DNA from: an uncultured Flavobacteriales bacterium
Lineage (GTDB): Bacteria; Bacteroidota; Bacteroidia; Flavobacteriales_D; Parvicellaceae
Assembly: GCA_943788115.1 (NCBI GenBank)
Contig: CALSPA010000023.1
Coordinates: 43,432-107,431 of the forward strand
DNA: 64,000 bases
Reading direction: 5' to 3'
Below the pieces are notes generated by a model, which saw only the letters and a list, made by a program, of their open reading frames with translations, did not search any database and was not told where the DNA came from. Position numbers and translations under genes: made by a program. Below are positions 1 to 8,947 of this stretch, piece by piece. The first letter of the stretch is position 1; the number at the start of each line of letters is the position of its first letter.

Positions 1-713
1 TTATTGAAAATAAAGATGAGATAGCTGCAGTAATCATTGAGCCAGTTGCAGGAAATATGGGTTGTGTCCTTCCTTATGATGGTTTTTTGAAAGAGCTTAA
101 AAATTTATGTAAACAAAATGATTCACTGTTAATTTTCGATGAAGTAATGACTGGATTCAGATTAGCTAAAGGAGGTGTTCAAGAGTTATTAAAAGTAGAT
201 GCAGATATAATGACTTTTGGAAAAGTTATTGGTGGAGGACTTCCTGTAGGAGCCTTTGCTGCCCGCAAGGAATTAATGAACTTTCTTTCTCCAAATGGGC
301 CGATTTACCAAGCTGGCACACTTAGTGGAAATCCTTTAGCTATGGCTGCTGGATATTCTACGTTGTCAATTTTAAATAATCGACCTGAAATCTATCACTC
401 TCTTGAAAAAAAGACTGCTTACTTGCATGATGGATTAAATGAAGTATTGAGTAATACAGAAATTCCTTTTACTATTAACAGACTTGGCTCAATGATCTCA
501 CTTCACTTTACTGATAGTAAGGTTGTTGATTTTGAAACTTCATCGCTGGGAGATAATGATTTGTTTAAAAAATATTTTCATGGAATGCTTAAAAAAGGGG
601 TTTACCTTCCTCCTAGCGCTTTTGAAAGTTACTTTTTAAACGATGCCATTTCCTATGAAGATTTAGACTTTACAATAGCTGCTTTTAAAGAGGTGATTAG
701 TGAGATTATTTAG
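1..713 (+). CDS. hemL: Glutamate-1-semialdehyde 2,1-aminomutase, C-terminal part (5' end outside window)
   Basis: A PLP enzyme that converts glutamate-1-semialdehyde to 5-aminolevulinate, the C5-pathway entry to heme. The reading frame is open from base 3 without a start, so the gene begins upstream of the window. Visible family motifs are the EPVAGNMG segment, the [11 protein letters not shown] aspartate motif that contacts the PLP ring, and [15 protein letters not shown], whose lysine (codon 222-224) is the expected Schiff-base residue. The [13 protein letters not shown] segment near 320 is also typical of class III aminotransferases of this type. About 237 residues of roughly 430 are present. 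A further heme gene, hemJ, lies 3.7 kb downstream. The call rests on motif order; other class III aminotransferases share the lysine motif but not the full combination. Confidence 0.93.
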   Translation, partial: IENKDEIAAVIIEPVAGNMGCVLPYDGFLKELKNLCKQNDSLLIFDEVMTGFRLAKGGVQELLKVDADIMTFGKVIGGGLPVGAFAARKELMNFLSPNGPIYQAGTLSGNPLAMAAGYSTLSILNNRPEIYHSLEKKTAYLHDGLNEVLSNTEIPFTINRLGSMISLHFTDSKVVDFETSSLGDNDLFKKYFHGMLKKGVYLPPSAFESYFLNDAISYEDLDFTIAAFKEVISEII

Positions 714-730
714 GTTTTCGTATATTTATC

Positions 731-1996
731 TTGTTGCAAAAGCAAGAAAACAAATACATAAAAGGTCTTTTCAAGGAGATTTGGAACGCTGAGCTTATTG
801 TTTCAGGGATTATAATTTATGGTCTTTTTTTAATTAACTCTGAATCAGATTATTTTGCTGATAAGATAGGTTCCATCACTGGTAATATTATTTTAGTAGC
901 TTTCTTTAAACTTTTAGTAGGCGTTTTTTTTGTTTTGCTTTTTAACTTTATAATTCATCTACTTCTTAGAGCATACTGGATTGGAGTTATCGGATTAAAT
1001 TCAACCTATCAAGAGGGGATTAAGTTTGAAAAATTAAATTATACTGATTCTTACATTAAAAAAAATAAAAAAAAGTACAATAGTTTAGAAACTTATTCTG
1101 CTAAACTTGATGATTTATGTAGCCAGCTATTTTCATTCTCTTTTCTTGTTTTTTTGATATGCACCTCATTTCTTATTATTGCTATTATTCCAATTACAAT
1201 TTTACAATTATTTGATTCGGAATTAAATATAATTCGGTTTATATATTATCTATACTTTGTACTTTCTGGTATTTTTTTTATTGACTTGTTTACGGGTGGT
1301 TTTTTTAGGAAATTCAAATATTTATATTTTGTTTATAGACCTATTTATTCATTTTATAGTTTAATATCTCTAGAGTTTATTTACAGACCAATTTATTTAA
1401 CCTTCATAAGTAATACCAGTAAGTTAAAATTCACTTCATTATTAATATCTTTTTTCATATTTTCTATTTTTGGTGGAACATATATTAGAGATTTAGGTAG
1501 TTCAAAGTATTTAAATGATTTGAAATTTTACAATTATGATTTTTCTGATGAGGATAGATCACTAATTTCGTCCAGCTATTCTTATAGAAATATATCTAAT
1601 ATAGGTGCTGCATTTTCAATAGATAAGGATGTTTATGAAAATGATGATTTCTTAAAACTTTTTATAAAATTTGGTTCTACATATTATTTTGCAAACCTCA
1701 AAGAAATATCAGAGCTTAACAAAACGAATAAATCAATCCAAAGAGATTCAGCTTTTTTAGAATTAATTGTAAAGTCTCAAAAATTGAAGATTGACAACGA
1801 TTATTTGCTTGAAGATAGTTTGGTGTTTAATCAATTTTATATTGATTACAACACAAATACAAAAGGTATTATGAGTTTGGTAAATTTGAATTCCCTTTCT
1901 AAAGGTCATCATACTTTGGAATTAGAATTCTCCAAAAAAGTAAGAGAGACTTCCCCTGATATAAAAAGTAAAAAAATTCACTTTTGGATTAAGTAA
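731..1996 (+). CDS. Hypothetical multi-pass membrane protein with C-terminal soluble domain
   Basis: Not recognised. The 421-residue product has about five hydrophobic segments: residues ~20-36, ~50-80, ~135-158, ~168-190 and ~235-252. These are followed by a ~165-residue polar C-terminal region rich in Asp, Asn, Ser and Lys that ends in a possible beta-rich segment. A TTG start is assumed, with a second TTG next to it, because no ATG lies nearby. The gene starts 17 nt after hemL and is probably co-transcribed with it, but no heme-related motif is visible. The stop codon lies inside a perfect hairpin shared with the convergent ppiD-like gene. The length and single uninterrupted frame make it a convincing gene of unknown role. 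Confidence 0.75.
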   Translation: MLQKQENKYIKGLFKEIWNAELIVSGIIIYGLFLINSESDYFADKIGSITGNIILVAFFKLLVGVFFVLLFNFIIHLLLRAYWIGVIGLNSTYQEGIKFEKLNYTDSYIKKNKKKYNSLETYSAKLDDLCSQLFSFSFLVFLICTSFLIIAIIPITILQLFDSELNIIRFIYYLYFVLSGIFFIDLFTGGFFRKFKYLYFVYRPIYSFYSLISLEFIYRPIYLTFISNTSKLKFTSLLISFFIFSIFGGTYIRDLGSSKYLNDLKFYNYDFSDEDRSLISSSYSYRNISNIGAAFSIDKDVYENDDFLKLFIKFGSTYYFANLKEISELNKTNKSIQRDSAFLELIVKSQKLKIDNDYLLEDSLVFNQFYIDYNTNTKGIMSLVNLNSLSKGHHTLELEFSKKVRETSPDIKSKKIHFWIK

Positions 1997-2027
1997 AAAG
2001 AAATATTACTGTATAATATTTCTTTTT
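1995..2027. terminator. Bidirectional terminator overlapping both convergent stop codons
   Basis: A perfect 14-bp inverted repeat (1995-2008 with 2014-2027) has a 5-base CTGTA loop. Each arm ends in an A5/T5 tract, so it can act as an intrinsic terminator on both strands. The left arm overlaps the stop of the membrane-protein gene and the stop of the ppiD-like gene lies inside the hairpin. Confidence 0.8.
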
Positions 2028-4237
2028 AATCTGTTGTCTTTAGCTCCGTAAGCTTTGTAAAGTGAGTAGTAATACCATTGCTCAACAATTCCTCTAAGAG
2101 TTTCTGTAGATTCAGCAGTCTTCGTTGTTAAATCTACAGGCACGGCTGCATCTGTTTTTGAAATAACTTGAATAACATAAATTCCTTCATTCGCTTCAAT
2201 TAATTTTGAAGTAGATCCTTCTTCAGTGTTAAAAACTGTAGCTAATAATTTAGGTTCTGCAACTGATTGGTAATTGTTTTTTAAATTCACAAAAGAATAA
2301 GATAGCTCAGCATCTTCAACAATAACCCCAAGCTTTAAAGCAATGTCATTTATATTTGAACTACTGTCCAATTGCTGTTTAAAATATTCTGCTTTAAGCT
2401 CATTGATTAGTCTAGGTTCCATTAAAGATTTAATGTTACTAAATGTAACATCATTTTCATGAATAACTTCTTCTAAAGAACATACAACTAGTTGCTCGTT
2501 GTTTGAAATGTATTCAGGTTCCATGATTGAACCAACTTTGTTGTTAAAAGCCCATTTAACAATGTTCAAATTTCTTTTTAATTCAGTTGGTCCAAACGCT
2601 CCATTGTTACCTTGTCCATCAGGGTAAGTTAAAGGAACATATCCTGATTTCTTAACTTGTAGGCCAAATTCTTCAGCAGCTTTTTCAAAAGAGGTTTCTT
2701 TAGCTTTATTATAGAAATCTACAGCTGAAGAAGCGTAAAAAGCCTCTTGTGTTTCTTCGCTTACAGAAAGTTTATAGTCAACAACTGCAATTTTTTTAAA
2801 TGAACCAACTTCTTGGTTTAAAACCTCAATAATATGATATCCAAATTGAGTTTTAACTACACCAACAGTTCCTACTTTTTTATTAAAACTAAAGTCGTTA
2901 AACTCTGTTACCATTTGGTCTCTAGGAAACCCCTTATAAACTCCTCCAGTAGATGCAGATCCTGGGTCTTCAGAATATTTTAAAACTAAAGATGTGAATT
3001 TACTTGTATCTCTTCTAACAGCAAACATGATACTGTCAGCTAATTTTTTCTTTGTTAGATCATCTGCACTTCCATCTCCAGAAGATTTAATTAAAATATG
3101 TCTAACAGAAGCTTCATCTTGCTCGCCAGTGTCAAATACTTTAACAAGTTGTAAAACGTTTTGGTTTGGCATCGAGAAAGGTCCAATAACATCTCCTTTT
3201 TTAGCTGTATCAATCTGTGCATCAACAGCTGCAGAATACTTTCCCCCAGAATAAGGTCTGTTAGAATACATTCCAGTAGGTTGAGCACCATAAGGTGTAA
3301 TGTTTACTGTTGGAGTTTCAGCATTGTTAACTACAAACATTGAATCATTAATTGCGTTTTTGAAATCTAATTTTAAAGATTCAAGGTTTTTCATTGCATT
3401 TTCTTGATCTTTAAGTGATGGAGAAATGTTGAAAATAACATAGTCATAAGAACGAACTTCGTTAGTTTGATTCCATACTTTTTTATAACGATGGGTATTG
3501 AAATATGATTTTAAATTTTCGTCATTAACCTTCACTAAACTATCATTAATGTCATCGTAACTTTTAAAGACATACTTTATGGTTGCTTTAGTGTTTTCTT
3601 CGGTGAAAAGTCTCTTAGCTTCTTGGTAAGATCCAATTACTCCATTTTTCATCATTGCGAGATATTTGTATCTTTTTCTCTCTTGATTTAATGGGTCTTC
3701 ATAATATGCTTTAAGATCTTGCTTCCCTTTTGTTGTATTTAAAAGAGGGTCAATAACTTTTCTTTTCCAAACGGCAAAAGAGTCGGCAGTGTATACTCCA
3801 TTTTCTGTAAAAGCATCTTTTAGTGAAGAATTTACAGGAGCGTTAGGATTTAAAATCCCTAAGTTAAGCTCTCCTTTTTTTCCAGATGAAATCCCAATTC
3901 CAAGTTTTTCAATTTCAAGGTCATGTATTTTTTCAGAAATCATTGTGTTCCAAACACTTTGTAGTATTTTATCTTCTTCTTCGTCTTTAAGAATTCCTTC
4001 TCCTCCTGTATCTTTACTGTTTTGTCTTGCTCTATTTTGAGCATTCATAAGTCGTAATTCGTATCCCCATTCTTGAGAAACTACATCATTGCCTTCAAAC
4101 AATCCAATTCCGTTATCTTGTTCACCAGTAAAAAGTTGCATTATTTTATCGACTGGAATGATAAATGCAAGTAACCCAACACCAACAAAAGTTAAGATGA
4201 GCCCTGATCTTTTTCTTATTTTATTTATAACTGCCAT
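2006..4237 (-). CDS. PpiD/SurA-like periplasmic peptidyl-prolyl isomerase chaperone
   Basis: A membrane-anchored folding factor for exported proteins. The N terminus is short and basic, followed by one transmembrane helix (residues ~12-30), so the bulk of the 743-residue protein lies in the periplasm. Residues ~30-330 resemble the SurA_N/SurA_N_3 chaperone region. A parvulin-type PPIC rotamase domain spans ~377-474, with VRHILIK at its start, the YSEDPGSASTGG segment and the closing QFGYHIIEVL motif. A second, degenerate rotamase-like region may follow. This layout matches the PpiD-type proteins found throughout Bacteroidota. The gene stands alone, convergent with the upstream membrane-protein gene. 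Whether it works on outer-membrane or T9SS clients cannot be read from sequence. Confidence 0.88.
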   Translation of the reverse strand: MAVINKIRKRSGLILTFVGVGLLAFIIPVDKIMQLFTGEQDNGIGLFEGNDVVSQEWGYELRLMNAQNRARQNSKDTGGEGILKDEEEDKILQSVWNTMISEKIHDLEIEKLGIGISSGKKGELNLGILNPNAPVNSSLKDAFTENGVYTADSFAVWKRKVIDPLLNTTKGKQDLKAYYEDPLNQERKRYKYLAMMKNGVIGSYQEAKRLFTEENTKATIKYVFKSYDDINDSLVKVNDENLKSYFNTHRYKKVWNQTNEVRSYDYVIFNISPSLKDQENAMKNLESLKLDFKNAINDSMFVVNNAETPTVNITPYGAQPTGMYSNRPYSGGKYSAAVDAQIDTAKKGDVIGPFSMPNQNVLQLVKVFDTGEQDEASVRHILIKSSGDGSADDLTKKKLADSIMFAVRRDTSKFTSLVLKYSEDPGSASTGGVYKGFPRDQMVTEFNDFSFNKKVGTVGVVKTQFGYHIIEVLNQEVGSFKKIAVVDYKLSVSEETQEAFYASSAVDFYNKAKETSFEKAAEEFGLQVKKSGYVPLTYPDGQGNNGAFGPTELKRNLNIVKWAFNNKVGSIMEPEYISNNEQLVVCSLEEVIHENDVTFSNIKSLMEPRLINELKAEYFKQQLDSSSNINDIALKLGVIVEDAELSYSFVNLKNNYQSVAEPKLLATVFNTEEGSTSKLIEANEGIYVIQVISKTDAAVPVDLTTKTAESTETLRGIVEQWYYYSLYKAYGAKDNRLKRNIIQ

Positions 4238-4365
4238 TTTTCCTGAAATTAAGGTTGCGAATATACAATTGAATATTGATATTTGAAAATATGTTTTCTG
4301 TTGTTTTTTACTTATATTATTATTACGAAAATATCTCTTATTTTTAAGCCATTAATTCTTATTTA

Positions 4366-4896
4366 ATGATGTTGTCAATTTTTAAAGCTTTACATCTAAT
4401 TTTCATGGTAAGTTGGTTTGCTGGATTATTTTATATGGTAAGATTATTCATTTATTTTGCTGAGGCAAACCTGAAGAATGGCGTAGAGAAAGAAGTTCTA
4501 ATTAAACAATTTAAGATTATGCAATGGAGATTGTGGTATATAATTTCATGGCCTGCAATGATTTTAACATTGTTTTTTGGAATAGGTATGATTATTATTA
4601 ATCCACTTTATATTGAAATACCATATATGCAATTAAAACTTGGTTTTGTTTTTTTGTTGATTTTGTATCATTTACAAACCCATTTTATTTTCCTACAACA
4701 GAAAAATAATATTGTAAAGTATTCATCAAATACTTTAAGAATTTGGAATGAAATAGCTACTCTTTTTTTAGTTTCAATTGTTTTTATAATAGTCTTGAAA
4801 AATGAACTTTCTTGGATTTATGGAACAATTGGCTTTTTCCTATTTGGAATAATCCTTATGCTGGGAATTCGTTTGTACAAAAAACTAAGGTCTTAG
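4366..4896 (+). CDS. hemJ: HemJ-type protoporphyrinogen IX oxidase (CopD/UPF0093 family)
   Basis: An integral membrane heme enzyme that oxidises protoporphyrinogen IX to protoporphyrin IX. The 176-residue product has four predicted helices. The N-terminal KALHLIFMVSWFAG segment carries the conserved His of the family, and residues ~85-105 carry the LKLGF...LYHLQ motif. Both fit HemJ rather than copper-resistance CopD proteins. The start is the first of two adjacent ATG codons. It shares the region with hemL, although a ppiD-like gene on the other strand separates them. No closely linked downstream partner is visible, since purH begins 116 nt later behind its own leader. Confidence 0.85.
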   Translation: MMLSIFKALHLIFMVSWFAGLFYMVRLFIYFAEANLKNGVEKEVLIKQFKIMQWRLWYIISWPAMILTLFFGIGMIIINPLYIEIPYMQLKLGFVFLLILYHLQTHFIFLQQKNNIVKYSSNTLRIWNEIATLFLVSIVFIIVLKNELSWIYGTIGFFLFGIILMLGIRLYKKLRS

Positions 4897-5012
4897 AGCA
4901 AATTCCGATTGTAATTTTTAACATTTGATAGCTATTTATTAACAAACTCAAATTTGATGCTATTCTCTTTAAAAATTGTTAGTAAAATTGTGTTATAATT
5001 TATTTAAGAGTA

Positions 5013-6540
5013 ATGTCTGAAACAAGAAAAATTAAAAGTGCCTTAATTTCCGTTTTTTCAAAAGATGGACTGGATGAATTAGCTTTAGAATTACATCGTC
5101 AAGGAGTGCAAATATATTCTACTGGTGGAACACAAGTTTTTTTAGAAAATTTAGGAATCAAAGTTCATGCCGTTGAATCGCTTACAAGCTATCCATCTAT
5201 TCTTGGAGGAAGGGTTAAAACTCTTCATCCAAAAGTTTTTTGGCGGCATTTTAGGTAGAAGATCACTTGATAGTGATGTTGCTCAGCTTGAAGAATATGA
5301 AATTCCTGAAATTGATTTAGTTGTTGTTGACTTGTATCCTTTTGAAGACACTGTTAAATCAGGTGCTACACATGAAGATATTATTGAGAAAATTGACATT
5401 GGAGGGATATCTTTAATTAGAGCAGCTGCAAAAAATTATAAAGATGTTTTAACTCTATCTTCTAAAGAAGACTATCAGCCACTTTTAGATTTACTTAAAT
5501 TAAATAGTGGTGAAACATCTGTTGATCAACGAAAAAACTTTGCAATGAGATCTTTTGATGTTTCTTCTCATTATGATTCAAGTATATACGACTATTTTTC
5601 TGAGGGCAAAGAAAGTTTAAAATTGTCTTTGAATAAAAGAAAAGCTTTAAGGTACGGGGAGAACCCGCATCAAAAAGGTGCGTTTTATGGAGATTTATCC
5701 GGTTTGTTTAATCAGCTTCACGGTAAAGAACTTTCATACAATAATTTATTAGACGTTGATGCTGCTGTGAATTTAATGAATGAATTTAAGGGTGAAGCTC
5801 CAACATTTGCAATTTTAAAACACAATAATGCATGTGGCTTTGCTACTAGAGACAATTTAGTAACTGCTTATGAAGCTGCTTTAGCAGGTGATCCTGTTTC
5901 TGCGTTTGGTGGCATTTTAATTTCAAATTGTAAAATAGACGTTTCAACAGCTGAAAAAATAAATCAACTTTTTTGTGAAGTAGTTATTGCAGATCAATAT
6001 GATGTTGCAGCATTAGAAATCCTTAAAAGCAAGAAAAACAGAATAATATTAGAGAAAAAAGAAGCTGATTTTTCCGGTAAAATTATTAGAACATGCTTGA
6101 ACGGAATAATTGTTCAAGAAAGAGATTTAATTACTGATGTTGCTTCAGGTTTCACAGTTGCTACTTTAAAATCGCCATCAAGTCAGCAAGAAATGGATTT
6201 GGTTTTTGCCAATAAGTTAGTGAAGCATACAAAATCCAATACAATAGTATTGGCTAAAGACGGTCAACTTTTAGCAAGTGGAACTGGTCAAACATCAAGA
6301 GTAGATGCTTTAAATCAAGCTATTCATAAAGCCAAGTCATTTAATTTTGATTTAAATGGAGCGGTTATGGCTTCTGATGCTTTTTTCCCATTTCCAGATT
6401 GTGTTGAGATAGCTTCAAAAGAAGGTATTAAAGCAGTTGTTCAGCCAGGCGGATCAATAAAAGATCAACTTTCTATTGATTATTGCAATAATAATGAAGT
6501 TTCTATGGTTTTTACTGGTAATAGACACTTCAAACACTAA
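5013..6540 (+). CDS. purH: Bifunctional AICAR formyltransferase/IMP cyclohydrolase, interrupted by a 1-base insertion
   Basis: Catalyses the last two steps of de novo purine synthesis. The N-terminal IMP cyclohydrolase domain starts with the ALISVFSKDGL and STGGT motifs. The C-terminal AICAR transformylase domain carries RYGENPHQKGAFYG and the KHNNACGFA motif. The frame breaks at a T6 run (5236-5241): the first frame reads HPKVFWRHFR and stops near 5258, while the expected HPKVFGGILGRR continues in another frame to 6540. Removing one T restores a single protein of about 508 residues, the normal family length. The break is therefore probably a sequencing error or a very recent mutation. The gene is 12 nt upstream of mreB and likely leads that operon. 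Confidence 0.93.
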
Positions 6541-6552
6541 AAAAATAAAAAA

Positions 6553-7578
6553 ATGGGGTTATTTAACTTCTTTACTCAAGAAATAGCAATTGATTTAGGA
6601 ACAGCCAACACGCTTATTATTCACAATGATAAGGTAGTTGTTGATGAACCATCAATCGTAGCTAAAAATCGATCAACTGGAAACATTATAGCTATTGGTA
6701 AAACTGCACAACAAATGCATGGAAAGACCCATGAAGATATTAAAACAATTAGACCTTTAAAAGATGGTGTAATTGCAGATTTCCAAGCTGCCGAACACAT
6801 GATTAGGGGAATGATTAAAATCATGAATATTGGAAATCGTTTTTTCTCGCCTTCTATGAGAATGGTTATATGTATTCCTAGTGGTATTACAGAAGTTGAA
6901 AAAAGAGCCGTTCAGGATTCGGCTGAACATGCTGGTGGAAAAGAAGTTTATTTAATTCATGAACCAATGGCTGCAGCTATTGGAATTGGGGTTGATGTTG
7001 AAGAGCCTATGGGGAATATGGTTATTGATATAGGAGGTGGTACATCTGAAATTGCTGTAATTGCTCTTGGAGGTATTGTTTGTGATAAATCTATTCGTGT
7101 TGCTGGTGATGATTTTACTAATGATATTGAAGAATACATGAGAAGGCAACACAATATTCTTATTGGTGAAAGAACAGCTGAACAAATTAAAATTCAGGTT
7201 GGTGCAGCTATACCTGAGTTGGAAACACCACCTGATGATTATGCAGTAAGAGGAAGAGATTTAATGACTGGAATTCCAAAGGAAATTTATGTTAGTTATC
7301 AAGAAATAGCACATGCTTTAGATAAATCAATTTCAAAAATTGAAGAAGCAATTTTAAGTGCTCTTGAGATGACTCCACCTGAGTTATCTGCTGACATTTA
7401 TAAAACAGGAATTTACCTTGCAGGTGGGGGATCAATGTTAAGAGGTTTAGATAAGAGGATTTCTCAAAAAACTAAACTTCCTGTTCATATTGCAGAAGAT
7501 CCATTGAGAGCAGTTGCTAGAGGTACAGGTATTGCACTAAAAAACATTGATAAGTTTCAATTCCTTATCAAAGCTTAA
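6553..7578 (+). CDS. mreB: Rod shape-determining actin homologue MreB
   Basis: A cytoplasmic actin-like ATPase that forms membrane-bound filaments and positions the lateral wall synthesis machinery. The 341-residue length is typical. The nucleotide-binding signatures are clear: DLGTANT near residue 10 (phosphate 1), the DIGGGTSEIAV segment near residue 160 (phosphate 2), and YLAGGGSMLRG near residue 290 (adenosine loop). The N-terminal segment is a short amphipathic stretch (GLFNFFTQ), as expected for direct membrane binding. It is the first gene of the elongasome set and is followed by mreC after 27 nt. Confidence 0.98.
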   Translation: MGLFNFFTQEIAIDLGTANTLIIHNDKVVVDEPSIVAKNRSTGNIIAIGKTAQQMHGKTHEDIKTIRPLKDGVIADFQAAEHMIRGMIKIMNIGNRFFSPSMRMVICIPSGITEVEKRAVQDSAEHAGGKEVYLIHEPMAAAIGIGVDVEEPMGNMVIDIGGGTSEIAVIALGGIVCDKSIRVAGDDFTNDIEEYMRRQHNILIGERTAEQIKIQVGAAIPELETPPDDYAVRGRDLMTGIPKEIYVSYQEIAHALDKSISKIEEAILSALEMTPPELSADIYKTGIYLAGGGSMLRGLDKRISQKTKLPVHIAEDPLRAVARGTGIALKNIDKFQFLIKA

Positions 7579-7605
7579 TTAGGTACTAATATTAGATAAA
7601 TTTTT

Positions 7606-8439
7606 ATGCAAAATATTATCCGATTAATTCAGAACAACAGCAATTTGTTGTTGTTTTTATTTATTCAGATTATTTCTTTTGCTCTTATTTTTAACTGGAG
7701 AAATACTTTACATCATTCTTCTTTTTTAAGTTCTAGTAATTATGTTTTAGGAAGTGCATTAGAATTAAATTCAAATGTTTCTAGTTATTTTAATCTAGCA
7801 GAAACAAACAAAGGATTAGTCGAAGAAAATAAAGATTTAAAAAGTAAAATTCACAATCAAGAAATTATTTTAAGTAATGATTTTGTTTTTTTAAATGATT
7901 CAGTTTTTAAAAAACAGTATAAATTTTTACACGCTAAAATAATTAGTAGTCAGTTTAAAAACAGAGAAAACTTCTTAATACTAAATCAGGGTAGAAAGAC
8001 TGGTGTGCAGCAAAACATGGGGGTGATTGGCAACTATGGTTTGATCGGAGTTGTGGTTAGCGTAGGGAAATATTATTCATCTGTTTTACCTGTTATTAAT
8101 TCAAACTTCGAATTAGCCGTTAGGCATAAAGACTCAAAAAGTTTTGGAATATTAAAATGGGCAACTAATGATAATTGGTTATCTGCAACTGTTGAAGATA
8201 TACCAAGCTACATTGACATTAAAATTGGTGATATTATTGAAACAAGTGGTGCAAGTGGAATCTTTCCTAAAGGTGTTTTAGTTGGTAAAGTGATAAAAGT
8301 TCTTCCTATAGAAGCGACTCAGTTTCTTGAAGTCAAAATTTCAATTGCTGAAGATTATGCTTCGATTTATAATGCATATGTTGTTAAAAATGAAAATTTA
8401 AAAGATATACAGCTAATTAATAACGTAGAGAATGATTAA
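7606..8439 (+). CDS. mreC: Rod shape-determining protein MreC
   Basis: The bitopic periplasmic scaffold of the elongasome, which links MreB filaments to PBP2 and RodA. One N-terminal transmembrane helix (residues ~13-29) is followed by a likely coiled coil (~55-85). The periplasmic beta-barrel region carries the typical LNQGRKTGVQQNMGVIG segment and, later, GDIIETSGASGIFPKGVLVGKV. The length of 277 residues fits the family. The stop overlaps the mreD start by 8 nt, suggesting translational coupling. Confidence 0.95.
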   Translation: MQNIIRLIQNNSNLLLFLFIQIISFALIFNWRNTLHHSSFLSSSNYVLGSALELNSNVSSYFNLAETNKGLVEENKDLKSKIHNQEIILSNDFVFLNDSVFKKQYKFLHAKIISSQFKNRENFLILNQGRKTGVQQNMGVIGNYGLIGVVVSVGKYYSSVLPVINSNFELAVRHKDSKSFGILKWATNDNWLSATVEDIPSYIDIKIGDIIETSGASGIFPKGVLVGKVIKVLPIEATQFLEVKISIAEDYASIYNAYVVKNENLKDIQLINNVEND

Positions 8440-8947
8440 TTTTTTTTCTAAGTCTTTATTGTTTTTTGTTATTCTATTTATTCAAATATTTTTTATTGAT
8501 AAAATGGATTTGGGTGGGCTTAATTATTTTTTTGCCCCTATAATTTATGGGTTAATAATTATTACAATTCAACCCTCAATTGATTTATGGATTCTAATGC
8601 TAATTGCTTTAATAATGGGTCTAAGTATTGATTTATTTAGAAACACTATTGGATTAAACATATCGGCATTAGTTATGGTTGCTTTTTTTAAGTATCCGAT
8701 TTTGAATTTCTTGTTTCCTAGAGACGGATATGACCCTTTAAAAGATTTGACTCCAACTAATATTGGATGGAATAATTATTTTTTTTACGTATTTATTATG
8801 TTGTTTATCCATCACTTTTGGTTTTTCTTAATTGAAGATTTTCATTTCAATCAATTATTTCAGCTGTTTTTAAAAGCAATAATAAATTCAATTGTTGCAC
8901 TTTTTATGTTTGTGTTATTCTACTTTTTAAGTCGTAAAATCAAATAA
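8432..8947 (+). CDS. mreD: Rod shape-determining protein MreD
   Basis: A small polytopic inner-membrane subunit of the elongasome. The 171-residue product is almost wholly hydrophobic with about five helices and includes the DLFRNTIGLNISALVMVAF segment typical of MreD. Sequence conservation in this family is low, so the position between mreC and PBP2 is the main support. The start overlaps mreC by 8 nt and the stop abuts the PBP2 ATG directly. Confidence 0.9.
   Translation: MINFFSKSLLFFVILFIQIFFIDKMDLGGLNYFFAPIIYGLIIITIQPSIDLWILMLIALIMGLSIDLFRNTIGLNISALVMVAFFKYPILNFLFPRDGYDPLKDLTPTNIGWNNYFFYVFIMLFIHHFWFFLIEDFHFNQLFQLFLKAIINSIVALFMFVLFYFLSRKIK

Noticed and set aside
2994..4286. Several short plus-strand open frames opposite the ppiD-like gene
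   Set aside because: They are antisense shadows of a clear PPIase gene, with no family features.
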